Source of the DNA: Billgrantia ethanolica
GTDB lineage: Bacteria; Pseudomonadota; Gammaproteobacteria; Pseudomonadales; Halomonadaceae
Assembly (NCBI RefSeq): GCF_021404305.1
Contig: NZ_JABFTX010000004.1
Span: 434,001-498,000 of the forward strand
Direction: 5' to 3'
Length of the DNA: 64,000 nt
Below, piece by piece: positions 51,937-60,059 of this stretch. Within the stretch, counting starts at the first letter, position 1, and the number at the start of each line of letters is the position of its first letter. A program made the position numbers and the translations under genes. The notes under the pieces are model-generated. The model searched no databases, was not told where the DNA came from, and worked only from the letters and a program-made list of their open reading frames with translations.

Positions 51937-52704
51937 TTACAGCGTCAGGTCGTACTCGACGAACAGCGGGGCGTACTCGCTGAAGGTGGCGTCGTAGTCG
52001 ATCCAGGCGTCGACCACGTGGCGACGCAGGTTGGGTCCGACGATCTGATAGTCGATCCGCCAGCCTTCCTGGCGTGAGCGCGGCACATCCTGGTCGAGCT
52101 TGGGCCAGTAGGTGTACTCACCGGCGTCGCGGTTGATCTCGCGGAAGGTGTCGATGAAGCCGGTGGGGCCGAATACCTGGTCCATCCAGGCCCGCTCTTC
52201 GGGCTTGAAGCCCGGCGTGGTCTGGTTGTCGGCCCAGTTCTCAAGATCGATGGTCTTGTGGGCGATGTGCCAGGTGCCGCAGATGATGTACTCGCGACGC
52301 TTGCGTGCCATCTTGTTCAGGTATTCCTGATACTGGGCCATGAAGGCCTGCTTGGCGGCATAATCGCTGCCGTCGGGCATCAGGAAGCTGGCGATGCTGA
52401 AACGGTCGTAATCGGCCTGCAGGAAGCGCGCCTCGTGGTCGCACTGGGGAAAGCCGAGGCCGTACATGATCGCCTTGGGTATCTTGCGGCAATAGATCCC
52501 CACGCCGGAGAAGCCGTCCTCCTCGGCGTCGAGGAAGTAGCCTTCGTAGCCTTCCGGGTACAGAATGCTGTCGTCGAGTTCGAAGCTCTTGGCCTTGAGG
52601 TTCTGCACGCAGATGACGTCGGCGTCCTGCTCGGCCAGCCAGTCGAGGAAGCCCCGTCCGACCGCTTCGCGGATTCCGTTGACATTGATGGTGGCAATTT
52701 TCAT
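51937..52704 (-). CDS. crc: Crc-type catabolite repression control protein (catalytically dead exonuclease III homologue)
   Basis: 255 aa with the exonuclease III/EEP fold, yet the active-site residues are changed. The Mg2+ Glu of CLQETK is Asn35 (CVQNLK); the catalytic Asp and Asn of CGDWNIAH are Thr144 and His146 (CGTWHIAH); the final DHCP His is Tyr244 (SEYAP). Pseudomonas Crc shows comparable losses (CGSLYVAH, SQHAP) and acts as an Hfq-binding translational repressor in carbon catabolite control. Gene order yicC-rph-crc-pyrE agrees with Pseudomonas. ATG at 52704, divergent from pyrE. Annotating it as active Xth would be misleading. Confidence 0.85.
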   Translation of the reverse strand: MKIATINVNGIREAVGRGFLDWLAEQDADVICVQNLKAKSFELDDSILYPEGYEGYFLDAEEDGFSGVGIYCRKIPKAIMYGLGFPQCDHEARFLQADYDRFSIASFLMPDGSDYAAKQAFMAQYQEYLNKMARKRREYIICGTWHIAHKTIDLENWADNQTTPGFKPEERAWMDQVFGPTGFIDTFREINRDAGEYTYWPKLDQDVPRSRQEGWRIDYQIVGPNLRRHVVDAWIDYDATFSEYAPLFVEYDLTL

Positions 52705-52873
52705 ACATGGTCCCTTTGACGTCGCGCGTGTATGATACCCGACGTTTCGACGTTTGGGTAAATGGCCCGCATGGATATTCCATGGTAGGACACAGATCCC
52801 ATCCCATGGATGAGAAAACTGGGCTTATGAACAGAGCCTTATGAATAGCAGGGGAAGTGAGGTGTCGGCCAGC

Positions 52874-53530
52874 ATGCAAGCCTATCAGCGGGAGTTCATC
52901 GAGTTCGCGATCGAGCAGGGCGTGCTGAAGTTCGGCGAGTTCACCCTCAAGTCGGGCCGCGTCAGCCCCTATTTCTTCAATGCCGGGCTGTTTCGCAGCG
53001 GCAGCGCCCTGGCGCAACTGGGCCGCTTCTACGCCAATGCCATCGAGGCCAGCGGGCTCTCGTTCGACGTGCTGTTCGGCCCCGCCTACAAGGGCATTCC
53101 GCTGGCGGCCACCACCGCGGTGGCACTGGCCGACCACCATGGCCGCGATCTGCCCTTCGCCTTCAATCGCAAGGAGGCGAAGAGTCACGGCGAGGGCGGC
53201 AACATCGTCGGTGCCGAGCTGGCCGGGCGTATCCTGATCATCGACGACGTGATCACCGCAGGCACCGCCATTCGGGAGGTGATGACGCTGATCGAGGCTG
53301 CCGGCGCCGAGGCGGCCGGCGTGGTGATCGCGCTGGACCGTCAGGAGCGCGGCGAGGGCAGCCAGAGCGCCATCCAGGAAGTCGAATCGCGCTACGCCAT
53401 GCCGGTGGTCAGCATCGTCACCCTGGACCTGGTGCTGAGCTATCTCGAGCAGCAGTCGAACCAGGAATTACAGGGACATGCGGCCGCCATACGCGACTAT
53501 CGCGCGCGCTATGGCGTCGCCGCTGAGTGA
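52874..53530 (+). CDS. pyrE: Orotate phosphoribosyltransferase
   Basis: Pyrimidine synthesis: orotate plus PRPP to [39 protein letters not shown] in part aligns from residue 1 with E. coli MKPYQRQFIEF, then [25 protein letters not shown] (flexible catalytic loop with Lys) and the PRPP motif [13 protein letters not shown]. 218 aa. Start: the ATG at 52874 is chosen for alignment with GAGG 11 bases upstream; a GTG at 52862 behind AGGGGA is an equally well-served alternative adding four residues. It is divergent from crc. Confidence 0.95.
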   Translation: MQAYQREFIEFAIEQGVLKFGEFTLKSGRVSPYFFNAGLFRSGSALAQLGRFYANAIEASGLSFDVLFGPAYKGIPLAATTAVALADHHGRDLPFAFNRKEAKSHGEGGNIVGAELAGRILIIDDVITAGTAIREVMTLIEAAGAEAAGVVIALDRQERGEGSQSAIQEVESRYAMPVVSIVTLDLVLSYLEQQSNQELQGHAAAIRDYRARYGVAAE

Positions 53531-53572
53531 ATCGTGAAGCGCGCTTCAAGCGCATCTGTTGAGGAGTCGTCG

Positions 53573-54139
53573 ATGAAAACGCTTGGACATTTCGCCAAGG
53601 CCGCGCTGGCCACCGGCATTCTCTTCGTTGCCGCCGGTGCCCATGCCGCCGGCAGTCTCGATCTCAACCTCGGCCCCGACGCCGTGCAGTTCGAGGCGGC
53701 CGGCGAGATCGCCCACGGCGTGATGCTGGGCGGCGGCGTCCTGCACAGCGACTATCGCGAGGACGCCACCATCTACCACGCCCAGCTGCTCGGCGCGCAG
53801 CGCACCCGCGAGCGCGATGTGGGCATCGGCGCCCGCTGGACCCAGTACGATACCGACTACGGCAACGGCGGCGGTCTCGGCCTGGGCGGCTATGGCTACG
53901 TCTACCTGCCCCAGGCGCCGGCCGTCTCCGTGGGCGGCTACGGCTTCTATACCCCCAGCGTGGTGACCAGCGGCGACCTGGACGACGGCTACGAGTTCGG
54001 CGTGCGTGCGCGCTACGCCTTCACGCCCAATGTCGACGGCTACGTCGGCCTGCGTCAGGCGGCGGCCGACTTCGACAACCGTCACGGCAACCGCACCCTG
54101 GACCGCGGCGCCCAGGTCGGCGTTCGCCTGAGCTTCTGA
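53573..54139 (+). CDS. YfaZ-like outer-membrane protein
   Basis: 188 aa: signal peptide (AKAALATGILFVAAGAHAA, cleavage near residue 25) and then short alternating hydrophobic/hydrophilic segments typical of a small beta-barrel, ending in Phe (VGVRLSF), the outer-membrane insertion signal. Blocks such as VMLGGGVLHSDYREDATIYHAQLLG in part and GIGARWTQYDTDYGNGGGLGLGGYGYVYLP in part match the YfaZ family. Start: the ATG at 53573 follows GAGGAG by 8 bases; an earlier in-frame ATG at 53534 is non-conserved. Function not known. A hairpin follows the stop. Confidence 0.82.
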   Translation: MKTLGHFAKAALATGILFVAAGAHAAGSLDLNLGPDAVQFEAAGEIAHGVMLGGGVLHSDYREDATIYHAQLLGAQRTRERDVGIGARWTQYDTDYGNGGGLGLGGYGYVYLPQAPAVSVGGYGFYTPSVVTSGDLDDGYEFGVRARYAFTPNVDGYVGLRQAAADFDNRHGNRTLDRGAQVGVRLSF

Positions 54140-54158
54140 TCGCTCGTTCACCGAGCCA

Positions 54159-54180
54159 GCGGGCCCCTGCGGGGGCCCGC
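54159..54180 (+). terminator. Hairpin after the YfaZ-like gene
   Basis: GCGGGCCCC at 54159-54167 pairs with 54172-54180 (9 bp, TGCG loop), 19 bases after the stop and before trmL. No T-tract follows (ATGCG), so it is probably a weak terminator. Confidence 0.5.
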
Positions 54181-54202
54181 ATGCGTTCCAGCAGGCCACC
54201 CC

Positions 54203-54697
54203 ATGCTTGACGTAGTGCTGTTCGAACCCGAGATCCCGCCCAACACCGGCAACCTGATCCGGCTGTGCGCCAACAGCGGCTTTCGCCTGCACCTGATCGA
54301 GCCGCTGGGCTTCGTGCTCGACGACAAGCGCCTGCGCCGCGCCGGGCTCGACTACCATGAGTGGGCCGCCGTGCGCGTGCACCACGACTGGCCGGCCTTC
54401 GTCGCAGCGCTGCAACCCGAGCGGGTGTTTGCCGTCTCGACCCGCGGTCGCACCGGCTACCACGAGCCTAGCTACCGTCCCGGCGACGTGCTGCTGTTCG
54501 GTCCCGAGACCCGCGGGCTGCCCCAGGCCATGCTCGACGCCCTGCCGCCGGAGCAGCGCCTGCGCATCCCCATGCTGCCCGACAGCCGCAGCCTCAACCT
54601 CTCCAACGCCTGCGCCATCCTGGTATTCGAGGCCTGGCGTCAGCTGGGCTTCGCCGGTGCGGTGGATCTCGATATGCCTAGCGAGGCACGCCCATGA
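54203..54697 (+). CDS. trmL: tRNA (cytidine(34)-2'-O)-methyltransferase TrmL
   Basis: SPOUT methyltransferase that 2'-O-methylates the wobble base of tRNA-Leu isoacceptors. [26 protein letters not shown] in part is the family N-terminus (E. coli Yib[18 protein letters not shown]). The knot residues are [15 protein letters not shown] near 98-112 and [29 protein letters not shown] in part near 125-150. 164 aa. ATG at 54203. It overlaps the rep start by 4 bp (ATGA), so the two are translated from one message. Confidence 0.95.
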   Translation: MLDVVLFEPEIPPNTGNLIRLCANSGFRLHLIEPLGFVLDDKRLRRAGLDYHEWAAVRVHHDWPAFVAALQPERVFAVSTRGRTGYHEPSYRPGDVLLFGPETRGLPQAMLDALPPEQRLRIPMLPDSRSLNLSNACAILVFEAWRQLGFAGAVDLDMPSEARP

Positions 54698-56745
54698 GCA
54701 TTCAGCAGCGCCTGGCCAAGCTCAACCCGCGTCAGCAGGAGGCGGTGCGCTACATCGACGGCCCCTGCCTGGTGCTGGCCGGTGCCGGTTCCGGCAAGAC
54801 CAGCGTGATCACCACCAAGATCGCCTACCTGGTGCAGGAGTGCGGCATGAGCGCCCGGCGCATCGCCGCGGTGACCTTCACCAACAAGGCGGCCCGCGAG
54901 ATGAAGGAGCGGGTGGGGCAGATGCTCAAGGGCAAGGAGGGCCATGGGCTGACCGTCTCGACCTTCCACACCCTGGGCCTCAACATCATCCGCGGCGAAC
55001 TCAAGGCGCTGGGCTACAAACCGGGCTTCTCGCTGTTCGACCCCGAGGACGCCAAGGCGCTGCTGCGTGACCTGATGAACAAGGACGCCCAGGTCGATGC
55101 CGAGCAGATCAACGCCGTGCAGCACCAGATCTCGGAGTGGAAGAACGACCTGGTGCTGCCGGGCCAGGCGCTGTCCCATGCCGTGGATGAGGACGCACAG
55201 TACGCCGCCCGGGTCTACGAGGCCTATGTGCGCCACCTCAAGGCCTACAACGCGGTGGACTTCGACGACCTGATCCTGCTGCCGGTGGTGCTGCTCAAGG
55301 ATAATCCCGAGGTGCTGGCGCGCTGGCGGCGCAAGATCCACTACATGCTGGTGGACGAGTACCAGGACACCAACGTCTCCCAGTACCTGCTGGTCAAGCT
55401 GCTGATGGAAGAGCGCAAGACCTTCACCGTGGTGGGCGACGACGACCAGTCGATCTACGCCTGGCGCGGCGCGCGGCCCGAGAACCTGGTGACCCTGGGC
55501 GAGGACTTTCCACGGCTCAACGTGATCAAGCTGGAGCAGAACTATCGCTCCACCGGCACCATCCTGCGCGCGGCCAACACCCTGATCGCCAACAACCCCC
55601 ACGTCTACGAGAAGACGCTGTGGTCGGAGATGGGCCAGGGTGCGCCGATCCGCGTGGTGGTCAACCGCCACGAGGAAGCCGAGGCCGAGCGGGTGGCCAG
55701 CGAGATCCTCACTCGACGCATCAAGGAGCGCGCCGAGTGGCGCGACTTCGCCGTGCTCTACCGCGGCAACTTCCAGGCCCGCCTGCTCGAACTGAAGCTG
55801 CAGCACTACCAGATTCCCTACAAGCTCTCCGGTGGCACCTCGTTCTTCTCGCGCAACGAGATCAAGGACGCCATGGCCTACCTGCGCTTGCTGATCAACC
55901 CGGCCGATGACAACGCCTTCCTGCGCATCGTCAACGTGCCGCGCCGCGAGATCGGCCCCGGCACCCTGGAGAAGCTGGCCAACTATGCCACCGAGCGCGG
56001 CGCCTCGCTGTTCGACGCCTGTCACGAGCTGGGTCTGGAGCAGCAGCTGCCGGCGCGGGCGGTGGAGCGGCTTGGCCGCTTCACTCACTTCATCGACGGC
56101 GTGCGTCGGCGCATGGACGAGGGCGACGCCCTGGCCGCCATTCGCGGCATGCTGCACGAGATGGACTACGAGGCGTGGCTCTACCAGAACGCCAGCGCGC
56201 CGACCATCGCCGAAAAGCGCATGGCCAACGTCTGGACGCTGATCGACCAGCTCGAGAAGTCGATGAAACGCGACCCGGAGGAAATCGAGGCCGAAGAGAG
56301 CGCCGAGGCCGACGACGTGGAAGCGGCCATCTCGCGTCTGGTGCTGCGCGACATCCTCGAGCAGCAGGCCGAAGAGGACGATACCGACCGGGTGCAGCTG
56401 TTGACCATGCACGCCTCCAAGGGGCTCGAGTTTCCCCACGTCTACCTGATGGGACTGGAGGAGGAGCTCTTGCCCCATCGTAATGCTATCGAGGCCGGCA
56501 CGGTGGAGGAGGAGCGGCGCCTGGCCTACGTAGGCATCACCCGGGCGCGCCAGACCCTGACCCTGACCCTGGCGCGCCAGCGCAAGGCCTTCGGCGAGAT
56601 GATGGACTGCGTGCCGAGCCGCTTTCTCGACGAGCTGCCGGCGGACGACCTGGAGTGGGAGGGGCGGCCGGACCGCGAGGACCCGGACAAGAAGCAGGCG
56701 CGGGGCCAGGATGCCATCGCCGGGCTACGTTCATTGTTGGGCTGA
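54694..56745 (+). CDS. rep: ATP-dependent DNA helicase Rep
   Basis: SF1A accessory replicative helicase that clears proteins from DNA ahead of the fork. Motifs: [26 protein letters not shown] in part (residues about 14-40), [36 protein letters not shown] (the Rep form), [26 protein letters not shown] and YVGITRAR. 683 aa versus 673 in E. coli Rep. SIYAWRGA and EYQDTN separate it from the uvrD product of the window. Translationally coupled to trmL. Directly after its stop lies an 18-bp tandem repeat and then a 17-bp terminator hairpin. Confidence 0.94.
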   Translation: MSIQQRLAKLNPRQQEAVRYIDGPCLVLAGAGSGKTSVITTKIAYLVQECGMSARRIAAVTFTNKAAREMKERVGQMLKGKEGHGLTVSTFHTLGLNIIRGELKALGYKPGFSLFDPEDAKALLRDLMNKDAQVDAEQINAVQHQISEWKNDLVLPGQALSHAVDEDAQYAARVYEAYVRHLKAYNAVDFDDLILLPVVLLKDNPEVLARWRRKIHYMLVDEYQDTNVSQYLLVKLLMEERKTFTVVGDDDQSIYAWRGARPENLVTLGEDFPRLNVIKLEQNYRSTGTILRAANTLIANNPHVYEKTLWSEMGQGAPIRVVVNRHEEAEAERVASEILTRRIKERAEWRDFAVLYRGNFQARLLELKLQHYQIPYKLSGGTSFFSRNEIKDAMAYLRLLINPADDNAFLRIVNVPRREIGPGTLEKLANYATERGASLFDACHELGLEQQLPARAVERLGRFTHFIDGVRRRMDEGDALAAIRGMLHEMDYEAWLYQNASAPTIAEKRMANVWTLIDQLEKSMKRDPEEIEAEESAEADDVEAAISRLVLRDILEQQAEEDDTDRVQLLTMHASKGLEFPHVYLMGLEEELLPHRNAIEAGTVEEERRLAYVGITRARQTLTLTLARQRKAFGEMMDCVPSRFLDELPADDLEWEGRPDREDPDKKQARGQDAIAGLRSLLG

Positions 56746-56814
56746 AGGCTCTCCACTGAGCTGAGGGCTCTTCACAAGCTGAAGGCTCTTCACAAGCTGA
56801 AGGCTCCTGCCACC
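56741..56814. repeat. 18-bp tandem repeat after rep
   Basis: About 3.7 tandem copies of GCTGAAGGCTCTTCACAA: 56741-56759 (divergent, one base longer), 56760-56777 (one mismatch), 56778-56795 (exact) and a degraded copy from 56796. It begins at the rep stop codon (TGA at 56743-56745) and ends just before the terminator. Looks like a minisatellite that could vary in copy number between strains. Confidence 0.8.
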
Positions 56815-56851
56815 AACGCAAACGGGGCGCCACTGGCGCCCCGTTTGCGTT
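56815..56851. terminator. Strong bidirectional terminator between rep and cytochrome c genes
   Basis: Perfect 17-bp stem, AACGCAAACGGGGCGCC at 56815-56831 with its complement at 56835-56851, and an ACT loop; the A/T ends supply partial T-tracts on both strands. It lies between convergent rep (+) and the cytochrome gene (stop 56868, minus). Confidence 0.85.
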
Positions 56852-56867
56852 ACCGCTCTCGGCTGAA

Positions 56868-57740
56868 TCAGCGTACCGGCTCGACCAGGTAGTCGGTAGC
56901 GGCGCGGACTTCATCGTCGGAGAGGTTGGCGTGGCCACCCTTCGGCGGCATGGCGCCGATGCCGTTGATGGCATGGTCATAGATGGTGTCCATGTCCTGC
57001 TCCATGCGCTGGGCCCACTCGCCCTCTTCGCCACGGCGGGGTGCACCGGCGGCACCGGTCATGTGACAGGCCATGCATGCCTGGTTGTAGATGGCCTCGC
57101 CGTCGATATCGGCCCATGCCGGCTCGTCATCGCCAGCGGCCGCTTCTTCGGTAGCAGCTTCCTCCACGGCCTCTTCCTCGACCGCTTCGTCGGCTGCCAC
57201 GGCGGCCGCTTCGGCTTCCTCTTCCACCGGACCCTCTTCGGTCACGGCTTCTTCGTCGGCCGGTGCATCCTCAGCGGCTGCTTCGTCCTCGATTTCAGGA
57301 ACGTCCATTACCGGCTCGAGCAGGTAGGCGGTGGAAGCCGCGACCTCCTCATCGGAGAGGTTGGGGTTGCCGCCGCGAGCCGGCATGGCGCCGATGCCGA
57401 CGATGGCGTGCTCCAGCAGGGTATCCCAGCCCTGGTCGATACGCTCGCTCCACTCGCCCTCTTCGCCGCGGCGGGGAGCACCGGCAGCGCCGGTATCGTG
57501 GCAGGCCATGCACACGCGCTGGTAGATGTCGCCGCCATCGATACCGTTGGCCGCGGCTTCGCCGTTGCCGTTGGCGGGTGCCGCAGCCGTACCGCAGTCG
57601 TCACCTACCAGGCAGAGCTGGCCGATGGGCTTGATGCGCTCGGCAATGGCATCGCGGTCCACTTCGGCGTGCACGGTCGCAGCGCCTGCAGTGAGGCCCA
57701 CGGTGGCCAGACAGCCCAAGATCAGTTTGCTGGATTTCAC
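56868..57740 (-). CDS. Two-domain diheme cytochrome c (c5-like) with Glu/Ala-rich linker
   Basis: Periplasmic electron carrier. From GTG 57740 (GAGAGG upstream) it has 290 aa: signal peptide to about residue 25, a Cys pair at 43/49 (QLCLVGDDC), cytochrome domain 1 with heme site CMACH at 77-81 and axial Met in GIGAMPARGG (Met119), an extremely acidic linker at about 145-207 made mostly of Glu, Ala, Asp and Val, then domain 2 with CMACH at 222-226 and GIGAMPPKGG. The two heme domains are near-duplicates (both TGAAGAPRRGEEGEW). Similar to the cytochrome c5/CycB group of pseudomonads, which lack so long a linker as far as I recall. It probably serves terminal oxidases. Confidence 0.88.
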   Translation of the reverse strand: MKSSKLILGCLATVGLTAGAATVHAEVDRDAIAERIKPIGQLCLVGDDCGTAAAPANGNGEAAANGIDGGDIYQRVCMACHDTGAAGAPRRGEEGEWSERIDQGWDTLLEHAIVGIGAMPARGGNPNLSDEEVAASTAYLLEPVMDVPEIEDEAAAEDAPADEEAVTEEGPVEEEAEAAAVAADEAVEEEAVEEAATEEAAAGDDEPAWADIDGEAIYNQACMACHMTGAAGAPRRGEEGEWAQRMEQDMDTIYDHAINGIGAMPPKGGHANLSDDEVRAATDYLVEPVR

Positions 57741-57974
57741 TCTCACCACCTCTCGACGGTCCTGTAATCGTTATCTGCCCATGGCGATGTCTGTACGCAA
57801 CGACCGGGCGCCTCGAACAATGCGCACTAGTATACCGACAACCCAAACCGCTGGAAAACGCCGTTGCCCACGCCTTTGGCATGAAGGGTTCGCGGTACGG
57901 CTGGCAAGCCCAACGGGCCAAGGGTATCGTAATGGCCATCCTTCTGGCGATCACACTGGCGACGCGAGGCCTAC
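57741..57974. other. 234-bp divergent spacer between cytochrome c and lhgO
   Basis: This stretch separates the divergent cytochrome c and lhgO genes and must contain their promoters. I see no further gene, no strong palindrome and no canonical box. AT-richer patches occur near 57765-57780 and 57830-57845. Confidence 0.5.
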
Positions 57975-59174
57975 GTGTACGATTTCATCATTCTGGGTGG
58001 CGGCATTCTCGGCCTTTCCACCGCGATGCAGCTGATCGAACGCTACCCCGAAAAGAAGATGCTGCTGCTGGAGAAGGAGAGTGGCCCCGCGCAGCACCAG
58101 ACCGGCCACAACAGCGGTGTGATCCATGCCGGCGTCTACTATGCGCCGGGAAGCCTCAAGGCGCGCTTCTGCCTCGAGGGCAACCGCGCCACGAAGGAGT
58201 TCTGCGACCGTCACGCCATCCCCTACGAGGTCTGCGGCAAGCTGCTGGTGGCCACCAACGAGCAGGAGATGCGGCGTATGGAGGCGCTGTGGGAGCGCAC
58301 CGCCGCCAACGGGCTGGAGCGCGAGTGGCTCTCCGCCGGTGAACTGAAGGAGCGCGAACCGCACATCACCGGCCAGGGTGCCATCTTCGTGCCCTCCAGC
58401 GGCATCGTCAGCTATGCCCGGGTGGCCGAGGCCATGGCCGACGAGTTCCAGCGGCACGGGGGGCAGATCCGTTACGACCACCATGTCACCGGCCTCGCCG
58501 AGCGCACCGGTGAGGTGATCGTCGGCACCTCCCAGGGCGAGTTCAACAGCCGCTATCTGGTGACCTGCTCCGGCCTGATGGCCGATCGGGTGGTGCGTCT
58601 GCTGGGCCGCGATCCGGGCTTCACCATCTGTCCTTTCCGCGGCGAATACTACCGGCTGCCCGACCGTCACAGCGATATCGTCAAGCATCTGATCTATCCC
58701 ATTCCCGATCCCAGCATGCCGTTTCTCGGCGTGCACCTGACCCGCATGATCGACGGCTCGGTGACCGTGGGGCCCAATGCGGTGCTGGCGCTCAAGCGCG
58801 AAGGCTACCGCAAGAGCGACGTCTCGCTTGCCGACATGGCACGCATGTTCAGCAACCCCGGCATCCTCAAGGTGCTGGGGCGCAACCTGCGGCCGGGCAT
58901 ACACGAGCTGAAGAATTCGCTGTGGCGCCGCGGTTATCTCGAAGAGGTACGCAAGTACTGCCCCAGCCTGACGCTGGACGATCTCGAACCCTGGCCCGCC
59001 GGGGTGCGGGCCCAGGCCGTCTCCCGCGATGGCCGCCTGATCGACGACTTCCTGTTCGTCAACACCCGGCGTACCGTCAACGTCTGCAATGCCCCGTCGC
59101 CGGCCGCCACCTCGGCGCTGCCCATCGGCCGGCACATTCTCGACAAGGTCAGCGCGATGGTGCAGTCGAGCTGA
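57975..59174 (+). CDS. lhgO: L-2-hydroxyglutarate oxidase/dehydrogenase LhgO
   Basis: FAD enzyme that oxidises L-2-hydroxyglutarate to 2-oxoglutarate, feeding electrons to the quinone pool; works in glutarate/lysine breakdown and metabolite repair. FAD-binding DFIILGGGILGLSTAMQLIERYP in part at residues 3-25, then LEKESGPAQHQTGHNSGVIHAGVYYAPGSLKARFC in part, the hallmark of LhgO, and later CPFRGEYYRLP and HLTRMIDGSVTVGPNAVLAL. 399 aa. GTG start at 57975 with GAGG 6 bases upstream. Conserved neighbours csiD and gabDT are not present. It is followed after 57 bp by the membrane cassette. Confidence 0.93.
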   Translation: MYDFIILGGGILGLSTAMQLIERYPEKKMLLLEKESGPAQHQTGHNSGVIHAGVYYAPGSLKARFCLEGNRATKEFCDRHAIPYEVCGKLLVATNEQEMRRMEALWERTAANGLEREWLSAGELKEREPHITGQGAIFVPSSGIVSYARVAEAMADEFQRHGGQIRYDHHVTGLAERTGEVIVGTSQGEFNSRYLVTCSGLMADRVVRLLGRDPGFTICPFRGEYYRLPDRHSDIVKHLIYPIPDPSMPFLGVHLTRMIDGSVTVGPNAVLALKREGYRKSDVSLADMARMFSNPGILKVLGRNLRPGIHELKNSLWRRGYLEEVRKYCPSLTLDDLEPWPAGVRAQAVSRDGRLIDDFLFVNTRRTVNVCNAPSPAATSALPIGRHILDKVSAMVQSS

Positions 59175-59231
59175 TCGAACCCGTTCGCAGCAACAGTGGG
59201 TGTCGGCTGCATTGCCGAGCGAGGCATTAAC

Positions 59232-60059
59232 ATGGCCAAGCACCTTTCCGCACGTTGGCGGCAGGTCCTGGGGCGGCATGGCCCCGTCATCTGCGTGGCG
59301 GGCTTCATGGGGCTGTGGGCGCTGCTGGGACCAGCAGTTGCCGCCACTCTGCTGCTGCCGGCCTGGGTGATCACGGCGCAGCTTATCTTCGTCGGCAGCT
59401 TCGAGGCGGCACGTCTGCGCCGCCGGGCCTGGCTGGGGCAGTATCTCGACTCCGCCTCGCCCTGGCATCGCTGGCTGCGCGGCGGTCTTCTCATGGCCCT
59501 GTGGCACCAGGGCCTCGCCATCCTGCTGGCCCTGCTGCTGCTGGTGAAACTGCGGCTCCTTCCACCAGTCTATTGGCCAGTGCTGCTGCTGTCGCTGGTG
59601 ACGCTGGTGCTCGTTCAGCAGCTCCTGAGGCGGCAGCTGCAGCGTCACGTCATTGACGAGTACGTCGCCGCTCTGGTGCGACGATTGCTGGTGTGGCCCG
59701 CCGGTGCGCTGCTGGCATTGCTGCTGGTGCTCACGACGCTGTGGCTGCCGCAACCCTACCTGGTGGGTCTGGGCTGGGAAGAGGCCGTGATACGCCACAC
59801 CTCGACGGCGGCCGGCGACGGTCTGCTGGGCGCGTTCGAGCGCTTGGGCCAGGCGCTCGAACTGACCCAGTACTGGGCCATGCAGAATGCTCTCGAGCGG
59901 CACGGCCTGGGCCAGGGGTTGGCCGTGTTCGGCTGGTTCCTGCTGCTGCTCACCCAGAGCGCCTTCGCCTGGGCCGTGGTGAGGCTGACGGTCGGCGCCG
60001 ATGCCCTGCGCGCTACGCTCGGGCACTTTCGCAACGCTGGAAGGAAGGATGCACCATGA
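59232..60059 (+). CDS. Uncharacterised integral membrane protein (first gene of two-gene cassette)
   Basis: 275 aa, not recognised. About six hydrophobic segments at roughly 19-41, 45-58, 84-105, 111-130, 150-171 and 228-250, separated by basic loops (RLRRRAWLGQ, LLRRQLQRH, RRLL). A hydrophilic region at about 180-225 contains WEEAVIRHTSTAAGDGLLGAFERLG in part. No catalytic motif is evident. ATG at 59232 with GAGG 7 bases upstream. The stop overlaps the start of the next gene (ATGA), so both products are made together and probably act together. Confidence 0.78.
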   Translation: MAKHLSARWRQVLGRHGPVICVAGFMGLWALLGPAVAATLLLPAWVITAQLIFVGSFEAARLRRRAWLGQYLDSASPWHRWLRGGLLMALWHQGLAILLALLLLVKLRLLPPVYWPVLLLSLVTLVLVQQLLRRQLQRHVIDEYVAALVRRLLVWPAGALLALLLVLTTLWLPQPYLVGLGWEEAVIRHTSTAAGDGLLGAFERLGQALELTQYWAMQNALERHGLGQGLAVFGWFLLLLTQSAFAWAVVRLTVGADALRATLGHFRNAGRKDAP

